From Bacillota bacterium (lineage in GTDB: Bacteria > Bacillota > Clostridia > Acetivibrionales > DTU013): a DNA stretch of 64,000 bases. The stretch is from positions 1 through 64,000 of the forward strand of contig JAEZCA010000021.1 in the NCBI GenBank assembly GCA_023412665.1. The letters are read 5' to 3'. Position 1 is the first letter of the stretch, and each line of letters begins with the position of its first letter. The position numbers and the translations under genes were made by a program. Shown here piece by piece: positions 1-8,565 of the stretch. The notes below the pieces were generated by a model. That model had not been told where the DNA came from. It saw only the letters and a list, made by a program, of their open reading frames with translations, and did no database searches.

Positions 1-10
1 GTTATGAGGC

Positions 11-117
11 GGGTCAAATTCAAGTACATGGGTGGGTCACTTTCAAATATATCGGTGGGTCAGATTGAAATACATGGGTGGGTCAAATCGAAGTACATCA
101 CGTGCACAAATTGAAGT
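11..117. repeat. 23-bp tandem array, possible IS21-type end
   Basis: GGGTCA-type units begin at 11, 34, 57 and 80, with a degenerate fifth unit at 103 (TGCACAAATTGAAG), so the period is exactly 23 bp. Each unit reads roughly GGGTCAAATTGAAGTACAT. Multiple short repeats that bind transposase are a known property of IS21-family ends, and this looks like one such end with the body of the element lying outside the window to the left. No transposase gene is visible here, so the assignment is inference. Confidence 0.55.
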
Positions 118-126
118 ACATTATGC

Positions 127-170
127 AAAAGGGGTATCGGGTCTAAAATAAAGTTACTGATACCCTTTTT
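127..170 (+). terminator. Hairpin with T-tract
   Basis: AAAAGGGGTATC at 127-138 pairs with GATACCCTTTTT at 159-170 (one central imperfection) and the 3' arm ends in five T. It follows the 23-bp array and would stop plus-strand transcripts arriving from outside the window. Confidence 0.55.
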
Positions 171-274
171 CTATAGATAAAATAGGAATATTATGCACTT
201 AAATAAAGCACTAACATTAACCATAGACATGTTTGTGGGCAAATGAAGGGTGTCATCATCTGTTAGAGATACGA

Positions 275-326
275 AAAAAGAAGAGAGGCTGTAATAACAT
301 TCTATTACAGCCTCTCTTCTTTTTTT
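275..326 (-). terminator. Terminator downstream of tRNA-Thr
   Basis: A nearly perfect long inverted repeat: the arms GAAGAGAGGCTGTAATA (280-296 region) and TATTACAGCCTCTCTTC (303-319 region) flank a short loop, with A6 on one side and T6 on the other. Read on the minus strand it lies directly behind the tRNA 3' end and ends in a T-run. Its symmetry would let it work in both directions. Confidence 0.8.
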
Positions 327-403
327 GGAGCCCTCAAACGGAATCGAACCGATGAAACCTCTTCCTTACCATGGAAGCGCTCTACCTACTGAGCTATGAG
401 GGC
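326..403 (-). tRNA. tRNA-Thr (anticodon GGT)
   Basis: The minus strand folds as a cloverleaf. The acceptor arms are GCCCTCA and TGAGGGC. The D arm is GCTC/GAGC. The anticodon stem is CTTCC/GGAAG around the loop ATGGTAA, so the anticodon is GGT, which reads the Thr codon ACC. The T loop is TTCGATT. The 3' CCA is encoded at 326-328. The T stem has one T-T mismatch and the variable region is slightly long (7 nt by my folding), so the gene is slightly unorthodox but likely functional. It has its own terminator at 275-326. Confidence 0.9.
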
Positions 404-460
404 ATATTCATTTTTTACAGTCATATTGTTGCCGTTTTATAACTCAGTCCCTTTAAGTGT

Positions 461-490
461 AACCGATGACCTCATCCTTACCATGGATTA
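461..490 (-). pseudogene. Partial tRNA-Thr-like remnant
   Basis: The stretch aligns with the T-loop to anticodon part of the tRNA-Thr about 100 bp away: AACCGATG, then ACCTC, then TCCTTACCATGGA are shared, with a gap of a few bases and one substitution. The rest of the cloverleaf (acceptor and D arms) is absent. It could be a decayed tRNA duplicate or an attachment-site scar left by an element that integrated at the tRNA. Confidence 0.5.
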
Positions 491-585
491 AGTTAAAGTT
501 ACGTTTCAAATGACTAATGACTCAATAATTCCTAACAAGTTCCCGTTAAAAGGATAACGCAAATCGAATTATTATTTTCAGAATT

Positions 586-1401
586 CTACTCTTCCATAAA
601 TTCTATTAATTCTTTGTTGAATCTTTCACGCTGGTCATAGAACAGGAAATGGCCACACGCTTCAAATGGTACAAGCTTGGATTTTCTGATACTGTTCTTT
701 TGTGCTATAGCCAGTGGGTATAGACAGACCTGGTCATTAATACCATGAAGGATCAGAGTTGGAACATTTATTGTTCTCAGATCATTGAATAAGCCTTCTT
801 CATCCAGCCAAGTGTTTGCAATAGCTGCAGTAGACCAGTTGGCTGCCTGCAGCCCCAATTGGAATATCCAATCCGACAAGGGCCCGGAAACAGGATTAAA
901 GAAGATCATTTTTCCAAACTCTCTCAGCATACTGGGTCTATCGTTATATGTACCTTGTATTATGTTAATTACAGCTTGTTTTTGCAGACCATATGGAAAA
1001 TATGGGCGCTGGACAAGGCTCGGTGCCGCTGCGGCAAAAAGGGCAAGCTTTGATACTCCCCAGCCATTATGCCTGGCCATGTACCGGACACAAATCGCTC
1101 CTCCTGTCGAGTGTCCCCCAAGCGTGAAATTCTGTAATCCAAGTGCGTCAACCACATTTCGAATATCATCCGATAATCGGTTATAATCATAGCCAGTCCA
1201 AGGCTTGTCTGATAAGCCGAATCCCCTGCAGTCTATTCCGATGCATCTGTACCCCATTTTGGGCAATTGGTTAAACTGGTATTCAAACAAATTATGATTT
1301 CCAGGCCATCCGTGAATGAACAGGATGGTCTTGTTGCCCGCCGGGTTAATATCCTCTACATAGATTTTTACATTCGGCTCGACACCAATATAAAATCCCA
1401 T
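586..1401 (-). CDS. Alpha/beta-fold hydrolase
   Basis: This 271-residue protein is a typical single-domain alpha/beta hydrolase. The oxyanion-hole motif HGWPG is at residues 30-34. The nucleophile elbow GHSTGG gives a predicted catalytic Ser98. An acidic residue follows in LHGINDQ near residue 222, and the catalytic His is in GHFLFYDQ near residue 251. The layout resembles haloalkane dehalogenase, epoxide hydrolase and esterase relatives, so the substrate cannot be told. There is no signal peptide, so it is predicted cytoplasmic. The start is supported by GGAGG seven bases upstream. It appears monocistronic: the tRNA lies downstream and a dispersed repeat upstream. Confidence 0.9.
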   Translation of the reverse strand: MGFYIGVEPNVKIYVEDINPAGNKTILFIHGWPGNHNLFEYQFNQLPKMGYRCIGIDCRGFGLSDKPWTGYDYNRLSDDIRNVVDALGLQNFTLGGHSTGGAICVRYMARHNGWGVSKLALFAAAAPSLVQRPYFPYGLQKQAVINIIQGTYNDRPSMLREFGKMIFFNPVSGPLSDWIFQLGLQAANWSTAAIANTWLDEEGLFNDLRTINVPTLILHGINDQVCLYPLAIAQKNSIRKSKLVPFEACGHFLFYDQRERFNKELIEFMEE

Positions 1402-1457
1402 TTAAATACCTCCATTTAAAAATCACTTAAATATAAGATATTCACAACTGGGAATTT

Positions 1458-1578
1458 ATAACGCATCGTTCAAAGAAAAATTTTCGATTAGGCGATAATT
1501 AGCTACGCAAATTACGCGTTTTTCAGCCCGAGGGCTGAAAATACGTATAGAGGTGGGGACATCTTTCGCATCGTTATA
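1458..1578. repeat. Dispersed hairpin element, copy 1
   Basis: The element begins ATAACGCATCGTT, carries a central hairpin TTTTTCAGCC/GGGCTGAAAA, then ATACG..TAGAGGTGGGGAC, and ends CGCATCGTTAT. The same order of blocks recurs at several other intergenic sites in the window (12.2, 32.5, 32.7, 39.1 and 42.0 kb). It contains no open reading frame of its own that is conserved between copies. It sits between the hydrolase and the MBL-fold gene, directly 3' of the latter. Confidence 0.8.
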
Positions 1579-1648
1579 TGTGAGGGCTTGCGCCCTGCTG
1601 AGGCAAAAGAATGTGTAAACTGCTTCCAGCCAAAATTCCCGGAACAAA

Positions 1649-2287
1649 TCATTCCTTGATAATGGCTCCCTTTATAGTAGGATCCAGCCCGTTGATGAAC
1701 CTCTTAGCATCCTCCTTCGTTCCTGCTACATCAGCATAATGCATAGGTACAGCAATGCGGGGCTTTATAATACCGGCGGCCCTTACTGCTTCATCAGCTG
1801 TCATCGTATAGGTGCCGCCAACCGGAAGGAACACCACATCTGCGCGTATTTCCTGCATTTCCGGTATGACATCGGTGTCTCCTGCAAAATAGTAAGCGGC
1901 ATCATCGATATAAACTATATATCCGACCCAGTTATTCTCTTTTTTATGAAACTTCTTCCCAATGTTGTACATCGGAACTGTTTTGAACTTCAGACCGGCT
2001 GCTTCATAGCTTTTTGAAGGCAATACGGCCAGCGTATTCCCGAAGCCGGCAGCTTTGAGAGTATCAATGCAGTTCTCCGGAGCAATAATAACCGTATCCT
2101 CCTTGATGACTCTTCTAATATCGTCCACATCCAGGTGGTCATCATGGCTATGGGATATAAAGACAAAATTGGCATCCTTCCGGCTTTCCTCCAGCAGGAA
2201 AGGGTCAAAGTAGATCGTCCTGCTTTTCTGAATACGTATCCCGGCATTTTTGTGAAGGCTGACACCCCGTAATAAATCCTCTGTCAC
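1649..2287 (-). CDS. Metallo-beta-lactamase-fold hydrolase (UlaG-like)
   Basis: This 212-residue protein has the metal-binding signature HSHDDH at residues 46-51, a second His in PMHYADV near 182, and an Asp in FAGDTD near 133, as in zinc-dependent MBL-fold hydrolases of the YtkL/UlaG type. The substrate is unknown and it is predicted cytoplasmic. Its start overlaps the stop of the preceding MutS-like gene by four bases (ATGA), which implies translational coupling. It is the last gene of a three-gene minus-strand operon that begins with the LTA-synthase-like gene. Confidence 0.88.
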   Translation of the reverse strand: MTEDLLRGVSLHKNAGIRIQKSRTIYFDPFLLEESRKDANFVFISHSHDDHLDVDDIRRVIKEDTVIIAPENCIDTLKAAGFGNTLAVLPSKSYEAAGLKFKTVPMYNIGKKFHKKENNWVGYIVYIDDAAYYFAGDTDVIPEMQEIRADVVFLPVGGTYTMTADEAVRAAGIIKPRIAVPMHYADVAGTKEDAKRFINGLDPTIKGAIIKE

Positions 2288-4092
2288 TGTTCTCCCTCCA
2301 ATTCTATCCCTACCATTTTCATAAGATATTTTGCATTTGTAGTTGTACTTCTGCCAGACCTCAGCCTGTAGTCAAACTTTATTTCATTGTTTACATACTT
2401 CTCCGTAAAGTGATAATTCTTTACACTTATTTTATTCTCCTGCTCAAGCTCACAGAGTTCGAAGTCGTGAGTCGAAATGAGTCCTATTATCCATTTCCTG
2501 CTGAGATTCTTCAGAACACTTCTGGCGCCTGTTATCCTGTCAAGTGAATTAGTCCCCATGAATATCTCATCTATGAGATAGACCATCGGAAGCTCCTTAT
2601 GCGAATGATCGATGATCTTTTTTACCCGAAGCAGTTCGGCATAAAAGGTCGATATCCCACCGCTGAGATCATCATGCACCCTCATCGAGGTAAACACATC
2701 CATAATCGCGCATTTCAGCTTTTCCGCAAAAACAGGTGCACCGGCATATGCCAGCACCAGATTGATGCCGACAGTCCTGAGTAGCGTCGTTTTGCCCGAC
2801 ATATTCGAACCGGTGATCACACAGGCACCACTGTTAAGTTCAAAGTCATTGCGGACGCACTCCTCCTCCCGGATCAGAGGATGGCCCAGCTTCAAAGCGG
2901 CAAAACCAGGCGCTCCTTCACTCAGCTCAGGCCAGACCCATTCCGGGTGCAGTTGCCCAATCACTGCCAGACTTGATAACGCCTCCATTTCCCCGACTGC
3001 CTCAAGCCACGTCCTGATATTTCTGCCATACTGCACCTTCCACTCTTCGAGGGCAAAGGCACAGTGATAATCCCACAGCAGTATTATATTAAGCAAAAAA
3101 TATAAAACCGTACTGTACTTAAGATCCACAGCGTTAACAATGCCTTCAAGCTTTTTGAGCGAAGCCGATGAGGATGAATCTGCTGTAAAGAGCTTCTTTT
3201 TCAATTCATTGAGATAATCGTTATCAAACTCTTCATTTTCAACGCATACAAGCAGGTTTGTGTAAGCCCCCAGATACTTCCTCATTCCATAGACCGTGCT
3301 GCATATGGCGGTATTTTTTTTGAAGCCTGCCGCAAATATCACCATCTGCAGCGTCAGCAGCAGCACCGGCACAAAAAATGGCAAAAGCCCGCCCAGTGAC
3401 CAGAGTATAAAGGACAGAACCAGCAGAAACGGCAGCACATAAAATATATTGATGAAACCCTTCTTTTTATAACTGTTCGAATGGCTCTCAGTATATTCAA
3501 GCAGCTTTTCAGGATTTTCCGACACACCCTTTGCCTGCATGCCTTCACTTTGCAGCTCCTGGCAGTAATCCAGCTTCCGGACAAGCTCCTTTACAGCCTC
3601 CTGCCTTTTATGTATGGAAGCCTGACTTTTGTCCGGAGACGCAAGCAGATTTTTCAGCGCGAGCCTGCCAAAAAAGGTATTGGCAGCACAGATCCATTGA
3701 TACAGTGATTTGGGGCCGAAAATATCCAGATCGTCCGCATACTCATGGGATGCATCAGTAAATTCGCTTCCGCAGTCGCTGAAGGATGTCCAGCCTGTAC
3801 CCAGCCTGTCGGTATACCTTCTGTTTATTTCGGCCTTGCATTTTAAACCGGCCAGCTCTTTTGACACCTTACTATGCTTTACTATCAGATATATAAAAAT
3901 AGCAAGTGATACCAGAACTATCACTGCTCCGGCAAGCACACCCGCTTTTATAAAGGCCGATATGCCTGCGGCCGTACCTGCCAGGAATACAACCAGCCGC
4001 AGATTGCTGAGGCTGTTTGCCTTTTTGGCTTTTTCGGTCTCAAGTTCCTTGTACTTCTTGAATCGCTCTTCAAAAACTGCATATCTGTCCAC
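2284..4092 (-). CDS. Membrane-anchored MutS-family ATPase
   Basis: This 602-residue protein has the MutS C-terminal ATPase domain: Walker A GSNMSGKTT near residue 430, a DDLSGGISTFYAEL segment, Walker B MVYLIDEIFMGTN near 505, and a STHDFEL switch. Unlike MutS or MutS2 it carries hydrophobic segments, one pair at about residues 28-70 and another at about 215-260, and it lacks the mismatch-recognition and Smr domains. This class is usually annotated 'MutS family DNA mismatch repair protein', but a membrane location makes ordinary mismatch repair doubtful. The start is GTG, placed seven bases after GGAGG. It lies 24 bases behind the LTA-synthase-like gene and overlaps the MBL gene. Confidence 0.85.
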   Translation of the reverse strand: MDRYAVFEERFKKYKELETEKAKKANSLSNLRLVVFLAGTAAGISAFIKAGVLAGAVIVLVSLAIFIYLIVKHSKVSKELAGLKCKAEINRRYTDRLGTGWTSFSDCGSEFTDASHEYADDLDIFGPKSLYQWICAANTFFGRLALKNLLASPDKSQASIHKRQEAVKELVRKLDYCQELQSEGMQAKGVSENPEKLLEYTESHSNSYKKKGFINIFYVLPFLLVLSFILWSLGGLLPFFVPVLLLTLQMVIFAAGFKKNTAICSTVYGMRKYLGAYTNLLVCVENEEFDNDYLNELKKKLFTADSSSSASLKKLEGIVNAVDLKYSTVLYFLLNIILLWDYHCAFALEEWKVQYGRNIRTWLEAVGEMEALSSLAVIGQLHPEWVWPELSEGAPGFAALKLGHPLIREEECVRNDFELNSGACVITGSNMSGKTTLLRTVGINLVLAYAGAPVFAEKLKCAIMDVFTSMRVHDDLSGGISTFYAELLRVKKIIDHSHKELPMVYLIDEIFMGTNSLDRITGARSVLKNLSRKWIIGLISTHDFELCELEQENKISVKNYHFTEKYVNNEIKFDYRLRSGRSTTTNAKYLMKMVGIELEGEQ

Positions 4093-4116
4093 TGCATATC
4101 CTCCATTTTCGCATCA

Positions 4117-5988
4117 TCATCCGTTTGCAGCTTCTCTTTCCATAAGCATGTAGTATTGCAGGACACTGTAGTTGTATATCAGATCCTTTGTTTTTTGGGA
4201 AGGCTTCTCGGTGTACTCTTCCCCCTCCTTGAAAAACCGGCTGGTAATGACCGGCAGTTCCTTTTTGAGACCGGATAGATAGTTGTAATAATTACCGCCA
4301 TTTATACCCACAGCCTCCAAAAGCTCCGTGGCAAGGTAATTGGAGCTGATATGTGGGGCCTGTCCTTTCTTTACCGTGATCCCGCTGTCGGACAGCATTT
4401 TTTCCGCCGATTTGTTCACCAAAATGAAATATGGTGTTTCATAATTGTTAAGGTATGCCTGCAGGTCTCCACCAGTACCTATTTCAAAGCCAAGAGCCTT
4501 GTACCCCATGTCGTCCTCACCAAGATACGGCAGATGATCTGCAAAATAAATAAATACGACCGGTTCGTCCATATCCATGATGGCATCGGCAAAAGCTCCG
4601 AGTGCCTTGTCGCAGCGCATAACTCCGTTCAGATAATTATTGATCGTGTTATAAGCGGCTTCATCCATACTGTCGGTACGCTTTAATATCTTGGGATAGC
4701 CCAGATCCTTTTTTGAGTATGGACCATGATTGTCAATATCAACAACGAACTGGAAAAACGGCTTGCCGGGCTCCTTTTCAAGCTGCTCACGGAATTTGTC
4801 CAGCGTAAAAGCATAGGTATCACGGTCAGAGATATAACCGTGATTCATTTCAACCTTGTTCAGGTCCATATCGTTTTTGAAATAGATATTATCAAAACCG
4901 AAAAAGCCGTACACATTCACCCTGTTATAAAACCAGGAATCGCCCGGATGGAACGCCATAGTGGCATACCCGTTGGCCTCAAGTACCCTTGCCAGCGAGA
5001 AGGTGTCATGTCTGATATAGTTTGTATATGGGCTGGACAGCTCCGGCATTATGGGCATGGAATGCCCTGTAAGGAATGCGAATTCGGTATTGGCCGTGCC
5101 GCCGCCGAAAACATTGGTCACTATTCTCCCGGCATATGCATTCTTTTTGATCCGGCTGAAGTTTGCCAGAGGATCCAGACCTTCATTGAATTCAATGCCC
5201 GGGATCCTGTCAATATCGTAAAAAGCTTCCCCCATTACAGCTATTATGTTCGGCAGCTCGCCGTCAATTATTTTATGGTCCGGCCGGCCATATTCGGCAA
5301 GGGCTTGGCTGGCTGCTTCCTTGTCATAGCCATCGGGCTTGATGGACTGGTATGTTCCTGTCCGGATCAGGAACGAATAGAGGAAGCCTCTGGATTTGTA
5401 AAGGTTGACCCGTGAATATATTGACCCGGTGACTGCAAAGCTGTCGTAAAGGCCGGTGTTCTTATAAATGCCGGTGTATGATACGGTAAGCAGTAAAGCA
5501 GCCGCTGCAACACCCGCAATCCTCACAGGCCAGCGCAGTTTTTCCGACTTCACGAAAAGTAGCAGCAATATACTCGCAGCAAACCAGAAAATCAGGCTTA
5601 GAATAATGACGGAATTAAAAGGCAGTTCGGATAATTCGACGACATTGGCTGCTTCCGTTCCAAGCAGAATATCCGACGGAGTAAACGGCTCCTCCCTCAG
5701 CTCCATCATAAAGCGGTTGACAATATGCATGACGATATACAAGCCGCCGCCCAGTCCAAACGCCACCCAGAGCCTGGAGCTCAAGTGGTAGAGCAGCAGC
5801 ATGAACAACAGCAGCGGAAGCAGGTTCAGTACGAAAAGCAGCGGGGTCCTGATATATCTCTCGATATTTATCATATCTACCACATCAGACAGCACTATGC
5901 CCAGAACGGACAGAACCAGAGAAAACAGAACAACCAGCAGTATATTTACAAAGTAATTTTTTACTTTTATTTGATATTTTCCGATCAA
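4117..5988 (-). CDS. LTA synthase family sulfatase/phosphoglycerol transferase
   Basis: The N-terminal third holds about five membrane segments. It is followed by an extracellular sulfatase/alkaline-phosphatase-type domain with a metal-binding GEAFYDI segment, the presumed nucleophile Thr in GGGTANTEFAF, and DHLPYLG near the end. Such enzymes transfer glycerol phosphate from phosphatidylglycerol to polymers at the outer face of the membrane. The open frame reaches an ATG at 6024, but that ATG has no ribosome site and overlaps a repeat-like CGCATCGTTAT. I prefer the TTG at 5988, which follows GGGAGG by eight bases. It is the first gene of the operon with the MutS-like and MBL-fold genes. Confidence 0.85.
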   Translation of the reverse strand: MIGKYQIKVKNYFVNILLVVLFSLVLSVLGIVLSDVVDMINIERYIRTPLLFVLNLLPLLLFMLLLYHLSSRLWVAFGLGGGLYIVMHIVNRFMMELREEPFTPSDILLGTEAANVVELSELPFNSVIILSLIFWFAASILLLLFVKSEKLRWPVRIAGVAAAALLLTVSYTGIYKNTGLYDSFAVTGSIYSRVNLYKSRGFLYSFLIRTGTYQSIKPDGYDKEAASQALAEYGRPDHKIIDGELPNIIAVMGEAFYDIDRIPGIEFNEGLDPLANFSRIKKNAYAGRIVTNVFGGGTANTEFAFLTGHSMPIMPELSSPYTNYIRHDTFSLARVLEANGYATMAFHPGDSWFYNRVNVYGFFGFDNIYFKNDMDLNKVEMNHGYISDRDTYAFTLDKFREQLEKEPGKPFFQFVVDIDNHGPYSKKDLGYPKILKRTDSMDEAAYNTINNYLNGVMRCDKALGAFADAIMDMDEPVVFIYFADHLPYLGEDDMGYKALGFEIGTGGDLQAYLNNYETPYFILVNKSAEKMLSDSGITVKKGQAPHISSNYLATELLEAVGINGGNYYNYLSGLKKELPVITSRFFKEGEEYTEKPSQKTKDLIYNYSVLQYYMLMEREAANG

Positions 5989-6332
5989 TGAATAAACCTC
6001 CCGAATTACCGTATCTTGCTGCATCGCATCGTTATTCTTAACATCAATATGTTTCTATATTCAATATCTGCTCTTCAGACACCCACTTCATCCATCGGCC
6101 ATCCCAGCGCTTCACCTACAGCCCCTCTGATCAAGCAGCCCTCGTAACGTTCCACACTCTCACCCACTCATGGATATATGTACAACATAGAATTATACCA
6201 TTAATGACGCCAAAATGGAAATTATTCACTCATGAAATACAGCTGCTATTGGGATAAAAAATGAAAGTGAATGATGCCCCGTCTGCACCTCCCTTACTCC
6301 AAGCGGTTTTTAAGACAGCTCTCACACAACAG

Positions 6333-6362
6333 TTGACAAATCCTGCGGCTCTGTATTAATAT
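6333..6362 (+). promoter_or_regulatory. Sigma-A promoter for the metG T-box leader
   Basis: TTGACA (6333-6338), an 18-base spacer and TAATAT (6357-6362) lie about 28 bases before the start of the T-box leader. The 6025-6332 stretch before it shows no gene or recognisable structure. Confidence 0.7.
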
Positions 6363-6389
6363 GTATGGAACAACACAATATACAAGTGC

Positions 6390-6697
6390 GATGAAGAGAA
6401 GAGTAGGTCATCCAGGTCCCTTACAGAGAGCTCCGGGGCAACAGCCCGGCTGAGACGGAGCAGGGAACAGACGGCTGAAGATGGTCTCGGAGCTATTCAC
6501 GGCGAACAGGTCTGTCATGACCTTTTAGCCGCTGACGGCAGCGTCCGTTATAACGCCGGAGAATGGCATACAAACAAGGCTGTTTGTATAAGTTCTTTCT
6601 GAGGCCGGTTCTGTGAAGTACCGGTAAACCGGGGTGGTAACACGAAGCTATATGCTCTCGTCCCCAGGACAAAATCCTGGGGGTGAGAGCTTTTTTA
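6390..6697 (+). promoter_or_regulatory. T-box riboswitch, Met specifier
   Basis: The leader has the class hallmarks: GATGAAGAGAAGAGTAGG at the 5' base of stem I, an AGAGAGCTCCGG segment, a T-box GGGGTGGTAACACG (6631-6644) and a terminator with a T-run. The basal stem GAGA pairs with TCTC at 6485-6488, which places ATG at 6481-6483 in the specifier position; this fits the downstream methionyl-tRNA synthetase. The T-box sequence is unusual, AACACG where ACCGCG is usual. Uncharged tRNA-Met is expected to favour the antiterminator. Confidence 0.9.
6654..6696 (+). terminator. T-box terminator hairpin
   Basis: GCTCTCGTCCCCAGGA pairs with TCCTGGGGGTGAGAGC around a short A-rich loop and is followed by TTTTTT. 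It is the regulated attenuator in front of metG and competes with the T-box antiterminator. Confidence 0.9.
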
Positions 6698-6801
6698 TTT
6701 GCATTATCACAAGTAAATAACAGCCCGGCAGATAAACCGGAAAAATACGAATAGTATCTCGATGCAAGGAAAGAAAAGAAAGAAAGAAAGGAAGTGTTGT
6801 T

Positions 6802-8457
6802 ATGAACATACTTATAGGAAATGCATGGCCGTATGCCAATGGTTCTCTACACATCGGCCACATTGCAGCATTGCTGCCCGGGGACGTACTGGCAAGATAC
6901 CACAGGGCAAAGGGCGATACAGTGTTCTTTGTGTCAGGCAGCGACTGCCACGGCACACCTGTTGCCATCAGAGCAAGGCAGGAGAACAAGACCCCGGGAG
7001 AAATCAGCGACATGTATCATGATGAATTCACCGTGTGCTTTGACCGTCTTGGCTTCTCCTACGATCTCTATTCAAAGACTTCCGGCGAAGCTCACAAGGA
7101 GTTTGTGAAGCAATACCATAAAAAGCTGTATGACGGGGGATATGTCTATGAAAAATCTTCACAGCAGGCATACTGCGGTACCTGCAGACAGTTTCTCCCC
7201 GACCGGTTTGTAAAGGGCACATGCCCAAATTGCGGTGAAAATGCCCGGGGCGATCAGTGCGAAGCCTGTGGCAGCGTGCTGGAGCCGGAAAACCTGCTGG
7301 ATGCAAGGTGCTCCATATGCGGTGATTCACCTGAACTGAGACCGTCGTACCATCTGTATCTGGCTGTGACCAGAATGAAGGATGAACTGGAAAGCTATGT
7401 TGAGAGCCATAAAAGCTGGCGGAAAAACGCATATGAAATGTCAAAAAGATATATTGACGAAGGTCTTAGGGACAGAAGCCTGACAAGGGATCTGGACTGG
7501 GGCATCGATGTTCCGAAGGAGGGTTATGAAGGTAAAAAGATATATATCTGGGCTGAAAATGTTCTGGGCTATGTCTCGGATTGTTTTGTACTTTGCAACC
7601 AAAGAGGCCTTGATTTCGAAAGCTTCTGGAACAGCAGCAGGCAGTACTACGTTCATGGCAAGGACAACATACCGTTCCACACCATAATACTGCCCTCTCT
7701 GCTACTGGGTCGTACTGATACAAAGCTAAAGCTCCCTGATGAGATCATATCCAGCGAATACCTCACACTGGAGGGCAGGAAAATCTCAACAAGCGCTAAC
7801 TGGGCCATATGGGTAAAGGATCTGTTCAGCCGCTATGATCCGGATTCTATCAGGTATTTCCTGATCGGCAGCGGTCCTGAGCAACGAGATACCGACTTTA
7901 CCTGGACTGAGTTCGTTAACAGTCACAATGGAGAATTACTTGGCGCATACGGCAACCTGGTCAATCGCAGCCTTGTATTCATACAGAAATTCTTCGACGG
8001 GAAAGTGCCTGAAGCTGTGTCTGATTTGACACCTGCAGCTGTCGGTACACAAAGCGCAGAACTGCTCCGCTCATTCCACTCACTATTCCACTCGGTAGGA
8101 GAGCTTATTGAACAGGGTTGTTTCAAGGCAGCACTGGAATCGATCTTTGCGTGTATCAGGAGGGCAAACAAGTATTTTGATGAACAGCAGCCCTGGATTA
8201 CGGTCAAAAACGATGTGCAAAGGTGCAAGACGACTTTGAATACCTGCGTGCAGCTCATTGCCAACCTTTCAATACTGCTTGATCCATTCCTGCCCTTCTC
8301 ATCAAAAAAGCTCAGGGACACCCTCTCCCTTGGCGGACCGTTCTGGCAGCCGGTTACGGTTCCCCCCGGCACCAGCCTGGTCAATGTGGAGATATTGTTT
8401 GAACGGCTGGACAAGAAGGTCATAAAGGAAGAACAGGACCGGCTATTCGGCAAGTAA
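6802..8457 (+). CDS. metG: Methionyl-tRNA synthetase
   Basis: This 551-residue class I synthetase charges tRNA-Met. The HIGH motif is at residues 17-20 in SLHIGHIA. The KMSKS loop reads KISTS near residue 328, a variant. Between them lies a cysteine-rich insertion with paired CxxC motifs (CGTC, CPNC, CEAC, CSIC), which suggests the two-knuckle zinc form. The alpha-helical anticodon-binding domain follows, and there is no C-terminal tRNA-binding extension. The gene is preceded by a Met T-box leader and a ribosome site AAGAAAGGAAG. It is probably a stand-alone transcription unit. Confidence 0.95.
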   Translation: MNILIGNAWPYANGSLHIGHIAALLPGDVLARYHRAKGDTVFFVSGSDCHGTPVAIRARQENKTPGEISDMYHDEFTVCFDRLGFSYDLYSKTSGEAHKEFVKQYHKKLYDGGYVYEKSSQQAYCGTCRQFLPDRFVKGTCPNCGENARGDQCEACGSVLEPENLLDARCSICGDSPELRPSYHLYLAVTRMKDELESYVESHKSWRKNAYEMSKRYIDEGLRDRSLTRDLDWGIDVPKEGYEGKKIYIWAENVLGYVSDCFVLCNQRGLDFESFWNSSRQYYVHGKDNIPFHTIILPSLLLGRTDTKLKLPDEIISSEYLTLEGRKISTSANWAIWVKDLFSRYDPDSIRYFLIGSGPEQRDTDFTWTEFVNSHNGELLGAYGNLVNRSLVFIQKFFDGKVPEAVSDLTPAAVGTQSAELLRSFHSLFHSVGELIEQGCFKAALESIFACIRRANKYFDEQQPWITVKNDVQRCKTTLNTCVQLIANLSILLDPFLPFSSKKLRDTLSLGGPFWQPVTVPPGTSLVNVEILFERLDKKVIKEEQDRLFGK

Positions 8458-8565
8458 CTAATTATGATTCACTGCTTGACTGCCGATATAGTAAAAATAT
8501 AACATATACTTAGGGTGCCGGCTTCTATTGGTTTTAGGTCTCATCACATTTGAGGAGGAAAAAGT

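Noticed and set aside
1456..1647. 63-codon frame between hydrolase and MBL genes
   Set aside because: It lies almost wholly within a dispersed repeat and has no ribosome site.
4726..5415. Long plus-strand open frame inside the LTA-synthase-like gene
   Set aside because: Antisense to a clear membrane sulfatase; composition follows the sense codons.
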